DNA of 52,981 bases from Thiocapsa roseopersicina (GTDB lineage: Bacteria; Pseudomonadota; Gammaproteobacteria; Chromatiales; Chromatiaceae): positions 1-52,981 of the forward strand of contig NZ_FNNZ01000026.1 of NCBI RefSeq assembly GCF_900106925.1, written 5' to 3'. The position numbers were made by a program, and so were the translations under genes. Numbering within the stretch: the first letter of the stretch is position 1; every line of letters begins with the position of its first letter. The notes under the pieces were generated by a model that worked only from the letters and a program-made list of their open reading frames with translations, had not been told where the DNA came from and did no database searches. Positions 24,142-32,515 of this stretch are shown piece after piece.

Positions 24142-25687
24142 CAGGCGCTCCCGGATCTCGCGTCGGCCCGGTCGGCAGATCCCGAGCACGACACCAGTCG
24201 TCGAGCAGCGACATCAGCTCGGCGCCGGAAGTCTGCCGATGCGCGTAAGCAACCCGGCTCCAGTGCGCGGTCACGCGGGTCATGAGACCGACGCGCGGGG
24301 CCGGCAGGCTCTGCACCGCCAATGCCAGACAATCGCCTTCGGTCGAACCCGCCGGAATCGCCACACCCTGCCGAGCCAGCTCGGCGAGGCTCGCGCGATA
24401 CAACAACCCAAGGGCCGCGCGATGCTCGCCCTTGTCGATCAAGCGACGGACGCTCGCCGCGATATCGTCGGGAAGCCGCTCGGCACCGAGAGGCTCGAGT
24501 TGGACCGATGGCCTGTCTCCCTCGCCCTGCGATCCGGATCTCGATCTGCGCCATCGCGGCCGCGTCTGCGCCACCCCTTGAATGACCTTGAACGCCAGCC
24601 AAACGAGTCCTGCAAACGCCAGGGCAAGCAACGACCACTTGAGAATCTCGGCGAGCGTCACCGCAAGCGCGCCGAGGTCGCTCGGCCAGATCCAGCCATC
24701 CATGGGCTCGGTCGGATCGCGCTCCAATGGCAGCCAGAGCGTCACCTCTTGCGTGCTCCCGAACTCATCGTCCGCAAGGATCTCCCGGATGATGACCTGC
24801 GCCTCGCCCGGATCAAGACCGTTTTCAAGAACGGGATCAAGAACGGCATCGCGCGGTGCGAACGCCTCTGCGACGGGGCTCGGCAAGGACAGGACCAAGC
24901 CGACGGCCAAGAGCGCGGCCAAGGTCAGACGCGCGGACCCGCGGGCGGCCGCATCCTGCTCGTTGCGCGCGCGGCGAAAGGCGACCTCCAGATCCCACGC
25001 CTCCAGCTCCGTGCGGCGGGTCAGATAGAGGCCGAAGCCGGCGCAGACGTAAAAGGGCGCGATCACCGAAAAAGCGAGCAGATAGATCGCCGCGCTGAAC
25101 CAATAGACCGGTGAATCGGATTCGGTCACGGCAGCGGTCAGGTCGAGACGGGGCAGCTCCTCGGGGATCAGGAAGACCAGCGCGAGCAGCACGCCGCCCC
25201 ACAGGATGGCCTCGAAGTGATAGCAGATCAGGGTCAGCCAGCTCGGCACGCCGATGCCGTGGCTCAAGACCGCGCGACGGCGCCGAGCCCGCGCACCGCT
25301 CAGACCCTCCAGGAGCGTGACCGGCATCAGGAAGGAGCGACGCAGCCCGAGGCGCCGCCACAGGAGCAGGGGCAGGATGTGTCGCGTCAAGGCGGCGCGG
25401 ATGATGCCGAAACGCTCGGCGGGTTCCGGGCGCTCGCCGAGCAGGGCGCGGCCCGCCCAGGACTGCAGCGGTGCCTCGAACAGCGGCTTGCACCACCAGA
25501 CGGCGACCAGCCAGAGGTCCGGGCGTCCGCCGGTCAGCACCGCCAGGAGCAGGGCGACCGGCAGCGCGGTGATCCACCAGAGGATCCAGAGGGACAGGAA
25601 CCACTCTCGCCCCAGCGCAAAGCCCAGATCCACGCCTTCCCAGAGGCGGCGCGGACGCAGACGCGCGCCGACGGCGTCAAGACGCAT
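24131..25687 (-). CDS. DUF4129-domain membrane protein
   Basis: A 518-residue multi-pass inner-membrane protein. Several spans occupy the first half (for example SLWILWWITALPVALLLAVL near 31-50) and one lies near 355-375. The C-terminal cytoplasmic part carries the DUF4129 pattern: HRAALGLLYRASLAELARQG followed by GSTEGDCL and a late YAHR. The fold is proposed to be protease-associated in other genomes, but the role is unknown. The ATG at 25687 overlaps the SpoIIM stop, and the stop overlaps the next gene, so the block is translated as a coupled operon. Confidence 0.82.
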   Translation of the reverse strand: MRLDAVGARLRPRRLWEGVDLGFALGREWFLSLWILWWITALPVALLLAVLTGGRPDLWLVAVWWCKPLFEAPLQSWAGRALLGERPEPAERFGIIRAALTRHILPLLLWRRLGLRRSFLMPVTLLEGLSGARARRRRAVLSHGIGVPSWLTLICYHFEAILWGGVLLALVFLIPEELPRLDLTAAVTESDSPVYWFSAAIYLLAFSVIAPFYVCAGFGLYLTRRTELEAWDLEVAFRRARNEQDAAARGSARLTLAALLAVGLVLSLPSPVAEAFAPRDAVLDPVLENGLDPGEAQVIIREILADDEFGSTQEVTLWLPLERDPTEPMDGWIWPSDLGALAVTLAEILKWSLLALAFAGLVWLAFKVIQGVAQTRPRWRRSRSGSQGEGDRPSVQLEPLGAERLPDDIAASVRRLIDKGEHRAALGLLYRASLAELARQGVAIPAGSTEGDCLALAVQSLPAPRVGLMTRVTAHWSRVAYAHRQTSGAELMSLLDDWCRARDLPTGPTRDPGAPDDA

Positions 25688-26663
25688 CGTCGCCCGCCCG
25701 TCCGGCCAGCGCGAGATAGACCGCGGCCAAGACCCACCCGAGGACACCGACGCCGTATTTCAGCGCCGACGGCGCAGGGCCTGCCGACCAGAATGCCTCG
25801 ATCATTGCGGCAAAGACCAGCAGAACGGCTGCGCCGCCGACGAGGATTACGGCATCGCGCGCATTCGCTCGGAGAGCGGCGAGTCGGGTGCGTTGCCCGG
25901 GGGCCAGGAGTGCCTGACCAAGCAGCAATCCGGCCGCGCCGCAGATGGCGATCGCCGTGAGCTCGTAGGGTCCGTGACCGCTGACGAAGGGCCAGAAGGT
26001 GGCACCGTAATCCACGCGTGTCAGGTGTCCGGCGACGGCGCCGATGGACAACCCGTTCACGAGCAGGATGACCAGGCTGCCGAGACCCAAGATCAGGCCG
26101 CCGGCAAAGGTACGAAAACCGATCCCGACGTTGTTCATGACATAGAAGCCGAACATGGCCACGTCCGTATCCGCCTGCCGCTCGCTGCCGCGTCCCGGCG
26201 TGTGCCGAGCGGGGTCGTAGAGCGACTCGAGATCCGCGACCTGCTCGGCATCGAGCAGGCTGTAGACGAGATCCGCATCCTGATAGACGGCGATCCCCAT
26301 CCCGATCATCGGCAGGAAAAACAGCGCCGCCGCGATCCAAAAAACCGCTGAATGGCGACGCAGCGTCCGGGGAAACCGTGTCGCCATGAAATCGAGCACG
26401 GAGCGCACCGGGGCCGATCGTCGCCGATAGAGCTGGCGATGACCCCGCCTCACCAGCACCTCGAGCTCGGCGATCAACCCGGGGCTGTAGCGCCGACTGC
26501 GGGCCAACGCGTAGTCGCTGCATAGACGGCGATGCAGCTGCGGAAAGGAGGTCAAGGCCGGGACATGTGCCCGCCGCCGTCGCGGGTTCTCGAGAGCGTC
26601 GAGCATGGCGCGGTAGTCGCTCCAGATCGGCGACGCGGCGGCCTCGAAGGCGTCCTGTTTCAT
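25677..26663 (-). CDS. stage II sporulation protein M-like (SpoIIM/DUF95) membrane protein
   Basis: A 328-residue inner-membrane protein of the SpoIIM family. Residues 1-100 are soluble and basic. Membrane spans follow near 105-128 and through the C-terminal half. FYVMNNVGIGFRTFAGGLILG near 175-195 is the family hallmark. Non-sporulating bacteria carry it in MoxR/DUF58/RDD clusters, with unknown function. The ATG at 26663 overlaps the RDD stop by four bases. Confidence 0.88.
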   Translation of the reverse strand: MKQDAFEAAASPIWSDYRAMLDALENPRRRRAHVPALTSFPQLHRRLCSDYALARSRRYSPGLIAELEVLVRRGHRQLYRRRSAPVRSVLDFMATRFPRTLRRHSAVFWIAAALFFLPMIGMGIAVYQDADLVYSLLDAEQVADLESLYDPARHTPGRGSERQADTDVAMFGFYVMNNVGIGFRTFAGGLILGLGSLVILLVNGLSIGAVAGHLTRVDYGATFWPFVSGHGPYELTAIAICGAAGLLLGQALLAPGQRTRLAALRANARDAVILVGGAAVLLVFAAMIEAFWSAGPAPSALKYGVGVLGWVLAAVYLALAGRAGDDAS

Positions 26664-27358
26664 CCGCGGCCGTCCGGCGCTCCGCGCGCAAGCCATGCGG
26701 CCCAGGCGTTGACCTGCGCGACGGCGGCCTCGCCCCGCCGGCCGACGCTGCCCGCGAGGATCTCCGCCAGCTCGATCCGACGTGCCTCGGAAACGGCATG
26801 ACCGCGCTCGGCGAAGGCCAGGATCGCCTGTTGCGCCTCGACCGACAGGCCGGCGGGTGGGGCTTGCGGGACGACCTGCGGGATGGTCGGTTTCGCCGGC
26901 GGCGTATCGGCATAGACCACCAGGGTACCGGCGGCCAAATCGCCGAGCCGACGGAAATCGCGATCCACCAGCATACTGACGAGCCCCACGCCGTAGAGCA
27001 TCGGGAGAAAGTCCACGGTACGAAGCAGATTGCGGATCAGGGATGCGGGCAACCGCACGGGTGTGCCGTCGTCGTGCACCACCATCAGGCCCATGATCCG
27101 CTTGCCCGGTGTCGCGCCGCTGCGCACCTCGAAGACTACGGGATAGAGCCATTCCAGCCCGAAGACGGCGAGGAGGATCAGTCCGGTGCCGAAGCCGGCA
27201 AAGGCCCCAAGCGGCAGGACGACGAGCAGGACCGCAAAGCGGACGACGACATCCAGAAGGTAAGCGATGGCGCGCGGAGCCGGGCCGGCGACCCGCAGCG
27301 CAAGGTCGACGCCTTCCGGGGTCTCGTGCAGCCGAACGGTATCGATGGGGGGCAGCAT
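26660..27358 (-). CDS. RDD-family membrane protein
   Basis: A 232-residue protein of the RDD family, named after conserved R, D and D residues: here R and D in PRAIAYLLDVVVRF and D in ...RTVDFLPMLYG. Three membrane spans lie in residues 25-155. ATPGKRIMGLMVV is typical of the family. The C-terminal 75 residues are soluble. RDD proteins next to SpoIIM genes belong to the MoxR-associated group. It is preceded by the chorismate-lyase-like gene with a 42-bp gap. Confidence 0.88.
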   Translation of the reverse strand: MLPPIDTVRLHETPEGVDLALRVAGPAPRAIAYLLDVVVRFAVLLVVLPLGAFAGFGTGLILLAVFGLEWLYPVVFEVRSGATPGKRIMGLMVVHDDGTPVRLPASLIRNLLRTVDFLPMLYGVGLVSMLVDRDFRRLGDLAAGTLVVYADTPPAKPTIPQVVPQAPPAGLSVEAQQAILAFAERGHAVSEARRIELAEILAGSVGRRGEAAVAQVNAWAAWLARGAPDGRG

Positions 27359-27400
27359 GATCCGTTCGGGCTGAGAGTGATAGGTGAGGGTCGGGCCCGG

Positions 27401-28012
27401 TCAGGTGGCATCCCGCTCCCCGGCATAAAGCGCGAGCGGGAAACACTCGGTAATCAGGATTACCGGACGCCGCTCGATGATGATGCGATAGGTTCGGCAC
27501 ACGGCGCAGCCGCCGTCGGAGCTCACCTCCATGCCGACGTCCAGAACCTCGCGATAGCTCTCAAGACCGCTGTCGCGAATCAGTACGCCGATGCCGATCT
27601 CGCGGTCGATCAAGCGCTGGCGGAAGCCGGACGGGATCAGCTCGGTACGAATCAGCGAGAACGCCTCGGCAAAACTGCGCCCCGAATCCGTTCCGCGCAG
27701 CCGCGCATCGCGGATCAGACACCGATCGCCTGGTGCGACCTCGATCGCGGGAACGGGATCCTCGGCGGTCTCGAAACGCTGCTCGAGCGTATCGACCGTG
27801 ACGGGCTCCCAGAAATAGGCCTCGAGGATCTTAGTCACGGTTCCGTCCGTCACCAGGAGCGCACGCAGGAAGGCAGGAAGCGTCTTCAGCGAAACCGGTT
27901 CCCCGGGAGGCGCGGCGATGACGCCGTCACGGACAAATCCGTCGCAACGGAAGGACACCTGAGCGGATCGCGCCCCTTGGTCCTGCACTGAAAGACCGTA
28001 GAAACGGCGCAT
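27401..28012 (-). CDS. chorismate lyase-like protein (DUF98 family)
   Basis: A 203-residue cytoplasmic protein. LPAFLRALLVTDGTVTKILEAYFWEPV, then LRGTDSGRSFAEAFSLIR and IGIGVLIRDSGLESYREVLDVG are the hallmarks of the DUF98 family, related in fold to chorismate pyruvate-lyase UbiC. Some members make 4-hydroxybenzoate or a related acid from chorismate; the product here is unproven. I chose the ATG at 28012 because GAAGGAG stands eight bases upstream; the frame is open further but the added residues look non-coding. It is first in the minus-strand operon, an odd partner for RDD and SpoIIM. Confidence 0.78.
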   Translation of the reverse strand: MRRFYGLSVQDQGARSAQVSFRCDGFVRDGVIAAPPGEPVSLKTLPAFLRALLVTDGTVTKILEAYFWEPVTVDTLEQRFETAEDPVPAIEVAPGDRCLIRDARLRGTDSGRSFAEAFSLIRTELIPSGFRQRLIDREIGIGVLIRDSGLESYREVLDVGMEVSSDGGCAVCRTYRIIIERRPVILITECFPLALYAGERDAT

Positions 28013-28448
28013 CTGGATCTCCTTCGGGCCGACGAGGGCGGTCTCCCGACGGGTCGTCGGCGTGATCGACCGGGCGTCATTCTGCCCCACGAGGGTGCGG
28101 CGTTCCAGTTCAGACGTGCGGCAACACGTAATCCCGACCGACGGATCGCCGCTGTTTGGCGCTCCGAAGAGCGATGTCGATCCGCCGCCGACAAAAAAAA
28201 CGACAGGCTCCATCGTTGCGGACTTGATACGTGGCTAAATTTGCCTCAATCTGTACGTTGACCCGCGTCTGAAGCCAACGCATGCACTCCGCGGAGTGAG
28301 GCAAAAGCAACAAACGCGAGATCAGTAGCCTGCCTCAGCCCCGACCTTCCCGGCACCGTCGGGCGGGACGAGGCCCGAGGTTCGGAAAAACCCGCGGTTA
28401 TGTGTTATATACATAGGGCCTAGTGGCCAACTTTGGAGACTTAAAACG
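28013..28448. other. divergent intergenic region upstream of lpp
   Basis: No gene is seen in these 436 bases. The right end is AT-richer and should hold the lpp promoter. Open frames here have low-complexity translations. Confidence 0.5.
28381..28412 (+). promoter_or_regulatory. candidate lpp promoter
   Basis: TGTTATATA at 28403-28411 resembles an extended -10 box (TG, one base, TATATA). TTCGGA at 28381-28386 is a weak -35 candidate at 18-19 bases. The start codon lies about 40 bases further on. This is a by-eye match only. Confidence 0.35.
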
Positions 28449-28646
28449 ATGACCAAGATTGTCAAGCTCGCTTCCCTGTCCGCTGTTGCCGTTCTCGGCG
28501 TTTCCTTGCTGGGCGGTTGCACCACCGACCAGACCGCTCGCGACATGGCCCAGCAGGCCATGGACACTGCCAACAGTGCCCAGGCTTGCTGCAACGCCAA
28601 CACCGAGCGTCTTGACCGCATGTATCAGAAGATCATGGGCAAGTAA
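28449..28646 (+). CDS. lpp: Lpp/OprI-like murein lipoprotein
   Basis: A 65-residue lipoprotein. The signal peptide ends in the lipobox LLGGC (Cys24). The mature part is a short alanine-zipper-like helix (MAQQAMDTANSAQACCNANTE) and the last residue is lysine (QKIMGK). In Braun-type lipoproteins this C-terminal lysine is joined to peptidoglycan by an L,D-transpeptidase, and one is encoded convergently next door. The mature chain (42 residues) is shorter than E. coli Lpp (58) and has two adjacent cysteines in the helix, which is unusual. GGAG lies upstream of the ATG. Confidence 0.85.
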   Translation: MTKIVKLASLSAVAVLGVSLLGGCTTDQTARDMAQQAMDTANSAQACCNANTERLDRMYQKIMGK

Positions 28647-29591
28647 GACCCTCCCGAGGGACTGCGCCGGCTTCCTACGAGTTGTGGGATGCCGGCGTCC
28701 TCTTTGACAGCCCGCTCCACCGCCTCCCAGTCGATCGTCACACCTTCGGCGTCCTTCACCCACTGAGGGATCACTTCCCTCGCGCTCTTTCGCTCGCTTT
28801 TCTCTCCGGTCTGAACCTCCAAATATAGCTCGTCTCCACGCCACCCGACCTTATAGGCTTGGTCGATGATGTTTACCGGCGTCGTGATGTCGGTCAAACC
28901 AAATAACTCCTCGATACCTTCGGGGTACATGCGGATGCAGCCGCCGCTGACCTCCATTCCGAGCCCCCACGGCTGGCTGGTCCCGTGGATCAGGTAATCG
29001 GGACGGCTCAAACGCATGGCATACTTGCCCAATGGGTTGTCGGGGCCGGGCGGAACCACGGCCGGCAGGATGTCGCCGTAAGCCGCGTGGGCAGCCCGCA
29101 CGTTCGGCCCGGGCGTCCAGGTTGGGTCCTTGCGCTTTTCGATGACCGTGAAGTTGCCGAGCGGCGTGCCCATCGCGTCCTTGCCGACGCTGATGGCGTA
29201 GATCCGCACCTCGTTGGGGTCATTGGGCGGGAAGAAGTAGAGTCGCTTTTCGGCACGATTGATCACGATACCGGTCCGCGGGGCATCCGGGAGCACGTAA
29301 AAGGCCGGAACCATGACGGGCGTGCCTTCGCCGGGCACCCAGACATCGACACCGGGGTTGGCTTGACGCATATCGTCGAAACCGAGCCCGTTCTGGCGTG
29401 CGACGTCAAGCAAGGTATCCTGGGCGCGTGCCTTGAAGTAGAAGGGGACCCCCACCACCGAATCATTCGGGTTCTCGAGCCGGAAGGTCTCGGCCCCCGC
29501 GACCTCGATGGCTCCCAAGCCGAGCAGGGATGCGCAGACCGAGGTCGCGATCCACGCTCGTTTGCGTCGGCCAAGATCAAAAATGCTCATA
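28625..29591 (-). CDS. L,D-transpeptidase (ErfK/YbiS/YnhG type)
   Basis: A 321-residue periplasmic enzyme. A signal peptide covers about residues 1-33 (ends VAGA). A LysM-like part follows (QDTLLDVARQNGLGFDDM). The YkuD catalytic domain carries the motif HGT...SGGCIRMYPE with the nucleophile cysteine. Members with this layout attach the C-terminal lysine of Lpp to murein or make 3-3 cross-links. The neighbouring lpp gene supports the anchoring role. The ATG at 29591 has AGGAG eleven bases upstream. The last 22 coding bases overlap the end of lpp on the other strand. Confidence 0.9.
28665..28705 (+). terminator. probable lpp terminator inside the convergent gene
   Basis: CGCCGGC and GCCGGCG form a 7-bp stem; TCCTAC and GTGGGA inside extend it, with one G-T pair. 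TCCTCTTT follows. It lies 19 bases after the lpp stop and inside the 3' coding part of the L,D-transpeptidase gene. Confidence 0.6.
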
Positions 29592-29623
29592 GACTCTATC
29601 GCTCCTGTATCGGTTGAAATCGG

Positions 29624-31672
29624 ATGAAAAAGCTGTCGCGATTGTCTCACGTCCGCAACATCGGCGTCGCCGCCCACGTCGACGCGGGCAAGACCACGCT
29701 GACCGAACGAATCCTCTTCTACACCGGCGCCTCCTACAAGATCGGCGAGGTCCACGACGGCGCCGCCCACATGGACTATATGGTCGAGGAGCAGCAGCAC
29801 GGCATCACCATCACCGCCGCCGTGACCAAGGCACCCTGGAGGGAGCACCTGTTGCAGGTGGTCGACACGCCCGGTCATGTGGACTTCACGATCGAGGTGG
29901 AACGCGCCATGCGCGTCCTCGACGGCTGTATCCTGGTGCTCGATGGAGTGCGTGGTGTGGAGCCTCAAACCGAGACGGTGTGGCGTCAACGCACCCGCTT
30001 CAACCTGCCCGCGCTCGTCTTCGTCAACAAGATGGATCGCCTGGGGGCGGACTACCGGCGGGCGCTCGACGCGGTCAGGCGACGCCTGAAGATCGAGCCG
30101 GTCGCCATCACCTTTCCGCTCCCGGACGAGGGCGCAGTCGTGGATTTGATCAAGCGAAGGCGAATTGGTTTCCTCGGCGAGCAGGGCGATGCGCTCGTCG
30201 CCGAGACGTGTCCCGACGCGCTCTGGGACGCAGTCGCGGATCTGCGCGAGTCCCTGTACTTGGCTGCCGCGGAGATGGACGAGGGCCTGGCCGATTGCGT
30301 CCTGGCCGGCGAGGAGCCGCCGCCCGAGGCCCTGCGCGCCGCGATCCGTCGCGGCACGCTGGCGGGCCGCTTCTGTCCCTGCTACGGCGGCAGTGCGCTC
30401 CGCAATCTCGGGGTTCAACCGCTGCTCGACGGGGTGGTCGATTTCCTGCCCGCGCCGCTCGACCGACCCTCGGCGCACGCCGTGCTGCCGGACGGGACCG
30501 ATGTCGAGATCGCCATGGGCACCGAGGGCCCGCTGGCGGCCCTCGCCTTCAAGGTCCAACTCTGGGACGGACGCCGTCATGTCTTTGCGCGGATCTATCG
30601 CGGGACCTTGGCGCCGGGCGACACGGTGGAGGTACCGACCCCGTCCGGCGGGGCTCGGCGCGAGCAGGTCGCACGGCTCTTCGACGTGGATGCCGGCAAG
30701 AAGACCCGCATCGATCGGGCCGAAGCCGGCGAGATCGTCCTCCTGGCCGGACTGCGCCACGCCTCGACCGGCGATACGCTCTGCGCCCCCGGCCACCTGC
30801 TCAGCCTCGAACGGATCGAGGCCCGCGCCCCGGTGCTGGGGCTGGCGATCGAGCCCGCCGCCGGAACGGATGAAGAGAAGCTGCTCGAGGTCTTGGACAA
30901 GGTGCAGCAGGAGGACCCGACCCTGCGCGTCGAAGAGGACCCCGAGACCGGCCAACGGCTGCTGCGCGGCATGGGGGAGCTCCACCTCCAGATCGTGCTC
31001 GAGCGCATCGAGCGCGAGTTCGGCGTGCGGATCAGAAGCGGCCGACCGGCCGTCGCCGTCCGCGAGACCATCCGTCGGTCGGCCTCGGCGGATGTGGTGT
31101 TCGCCCCGCCGCCGACACCCGATCCGCGTCAGCAGGATCTCATGGCGCGCGTCGCACTCGCGATCGAGCCGCTCGCGCGAGGGAACGGCGAGCGGCTCGA
31201 ATGGGCGGCCCACGTCATCCCCGAAGGCGCGGAGCCGAGCACGGCACAACGCGAGGCCATCGAGCAGTCACTGAGATCGACCTTGGCGGCCGGGCCTTTG
31301 CTGGCGGCGCAGGTCCAAGACATCCTGGTGCGGGTCAACGAGGTCGAGCTGTTCGGCGCGGCCTCGACCCCGGAAGCGCTCGGCGCAGCCGCATCCAAGG
31401 CGCTGCGCCAAGCGCTCGAACGCGCCGAGCCGGCGGCGATGCACCCGATCATGCGGATCGAGGTCGTCATCCCGGAGCCGAGCCTCGGTACGGTCCTCGG
31501 CGATCTACAGGCCCGGCGCGCCCTGATCCAGGGCACCGAGTCCGTCGGCGAGGACATCGCGATCCGCGCGGAGGCCGCCCTCGAGCCCTTGCTCGGCTAT
31601 GCCACCGCGCTGCGCAGCCTTACTCAAGGCCGGGGGCAGTTCAGCATGGAGTTCGACAGGTTCGACGTCTAA
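29624..31672 (+). CDS. divergent elongation factor G-like GTPase
   Basis: A 682-residue translational GTPase. G motifs are intact: AHVDAGKTT (16-24), GITI (about 60), DTPGH (about 80) and NKMD. Domain V ends GYATALRSLTQGRGQFSMEF as in EF-G. The region that replaces domain G' is short, and domain IV lacks the QSGGRGQYG loop that reaches the decoding centre in ordinary EF-G; VRETIRR is kept just before it. It is thus a paralogue, not the main EF-G; a recycling or ribosome-protection role is possible. It starts 32 bp from the divergent L,D-transpeptidase gene. Its TAA stop lies in a palindromic element. Confidence 0.85.
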   Translation: MKKLSRLSHVRNIGVAAHVDAGKTTLTERILFYTGASYKIGEVHDGAAHMDYMVEEQQHGITITAAVTKAPWREHLLQVVDTPGHVDFTIEVERAMRVLDGCILVLDGVRGVEPQTETVWRQRTRFNLPALVFVNKMDRLGADYRRALDAVRRRLKIEPVAITFPLPDEGAVVDLIKRRRIGFLGEQGDALVAETCPDALWDAVADLRESLYLAAAEMDEGLADCVLAGEEPPPEALRAAIRRGTLAGRFCPCYGGSALRNLGVQPLLDGVVDFLPAPLDRPSAHAVLPDGTDVEIAMGTEGPLAALAFKVQLWDGRRHVFARIYRGTLAPGDTVEVPTPSGGARREQVARLFDVDAGKKTRIDRAEAGEIVLLAGLRHASTGDTLCAPGHLLSLERIEARAPVLGLAIEPAAGTDEEKLLEVLDKVQQEDPTLRVEEDPETGQRLLRGMGELHLQIVLERIEREFGVRIRSGRPAVAVRETIRRSASADVVFAPPPTPDPRQQDLMARVALAIEPLARGNGERLEWAAHVIPEGAEPSTAQREAIEQSLRSTLAAGPLLAAQVQDILVRVNEVELFGAASTPEALGAAASKALRQALERAEPAAMHPIMRIEVVIPEPSLGTVLGDLQARRALIQGTESVGEDIAIRAEAALEPLLGYATALRSLTQGRGQFSMEFDRFDV

Positions 31673-31754
31673 ACCGCGCTTGGCACGACATGCCGTGACG
31701 TTGGATCGATGCGATCTTGGCGGACACACGCGGACTTGGCGGGGCGCGGTTTAG
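31669..31754 (+). repeat. palindromic element, A family
   Basis: An 86-bp element from CTAAACCGCGC to GCGCGGTTTAG. The inner part has diverged from the other copies. It carries the stop codon of the EF-G-like gene at 31670-31672. Followed at 57 bp by the shortened copy at 31812. Confidence 0.8.
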
Positions 31755-31811
31755 GAGAAAAAAGCGAAAGAGGGTTTTATCGATCGGACGCTGCAGGACT
31801 CTGCGGATGGG

Positions 31812-31863
31812 CTAAACCGCGTCCAGAGTGAGATGTTTACTTTCGAGTTCGGGCGCGGTTTAA
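31812..31863. repeat. palindromic element, A family, internally deleted
   Basis: A 52-bp copy, CTAAACCGCGTCCAGAGTGAGATG at the left (A2-like) and GGGCGCGGTTTAA at the right, missing about 34 bases of the middle. Together with the preceding copy it spans 195 bp, close to the 193-194 bp of the complete modules. Confidence 0.75.
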
Positions 31864-31875
31864 CACGTGACGGGA

Positions 31876-32391
31876 TCAGCCTTTGAGGCTGCGCGGGCGG
31901 GTGATCGAGATCAGCTGAGCGCTGCCGCACGGCAGGGCGTTCCAATCGTCCGGCATCTCCAATCGGGCGACGGTGGCGGTGGGGAGGAGCTTGCCGTCGT
32001 CGGGGATCTCCAGATCCTCGCCGACCAGGTGCATGAGGAGCTGCTCGAGACCCGGATTATGGCCGATCAGAAGGACGGTCGCCGCCTCGGGGGAGCAGCG
32101 CCCGAGCACGGATAGGAGCTTCGGGACCTCAGCCTCGTAGATGTCGGCATCCCAGAGGATCTGTTTTTTCTTGATGTCGAGACACTTGCAGACCTTCGAC
32201 GCGGTCTGCTTGGCGCGCTCGGCCGGGGAGCTCACCACCAGGTCCGGGACCAAGCCCTCGCGATAGAGCCAGGCTCCGACCTTGGGGGCATCGCTCTTTC
32301 CGCGCTTGGCCAAGGGACGGTCGAAGTCGCTCGTCGCGACCGAATCCCAGTCGGACTTGGCGTGTCGCAGGATGAGGAGCTCTCTGGGCAT
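31876..32391 (-). CDS. sixA: phosphohistidine phosphatase SixA
   Basis: A 171-residue histidine phosphatase of the RHG superfamily. Seen: the N-terminal catalytic LILRHAKSDW (Arg-His), the second arginine in SSPAERAKQT, and the late histidine in LLIGHNPGLEQLL. SixA removes phosphate from histidine of phosphorelay or phosphotransferase proteins. The start at 32391 puts the RHA motif near residue 8 as in the family; the open frame extends 14 residues further without support. It is convergent with the EF-G-like gene. Confidence 0.9.
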   Translation of the reverse strand: MPRELLILRHAKSDWDSVATSDFDRPLAKRGKSDAPKVGAWLYREGLVPDLVVSSPAERAKQTASKVCKCLDIKKKQILWDADIYEAEVPKLLSVLGRCSPEAATVLLIGHNPGLEQLLMHLVGEDLEIPDDGKLLPTATVARLEMPDDWNALPCGSAQLISITRPRSLKG

Positions 32392-32515
32392 GGAGAAGAA
32401 GGGGTCGGCGTAACTCAAGCAGAAGTCGGACAAATCTCAGTCGCAGTAGCGGGCCTTTTAACATATCCGTCATCTTCAAGGAAATGAGGATTCCCCGCGC
32501 CGCACACACCGCCGC

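Noticed and set aside
29592-31249. Upstream extension of the L,D-transpeptidase frame to 874 codons
   Set aside because: The part above 29591 is antisense to the EF-G-like gene, and a signal peptide starts exactly at 29591 behind a ribosome site.
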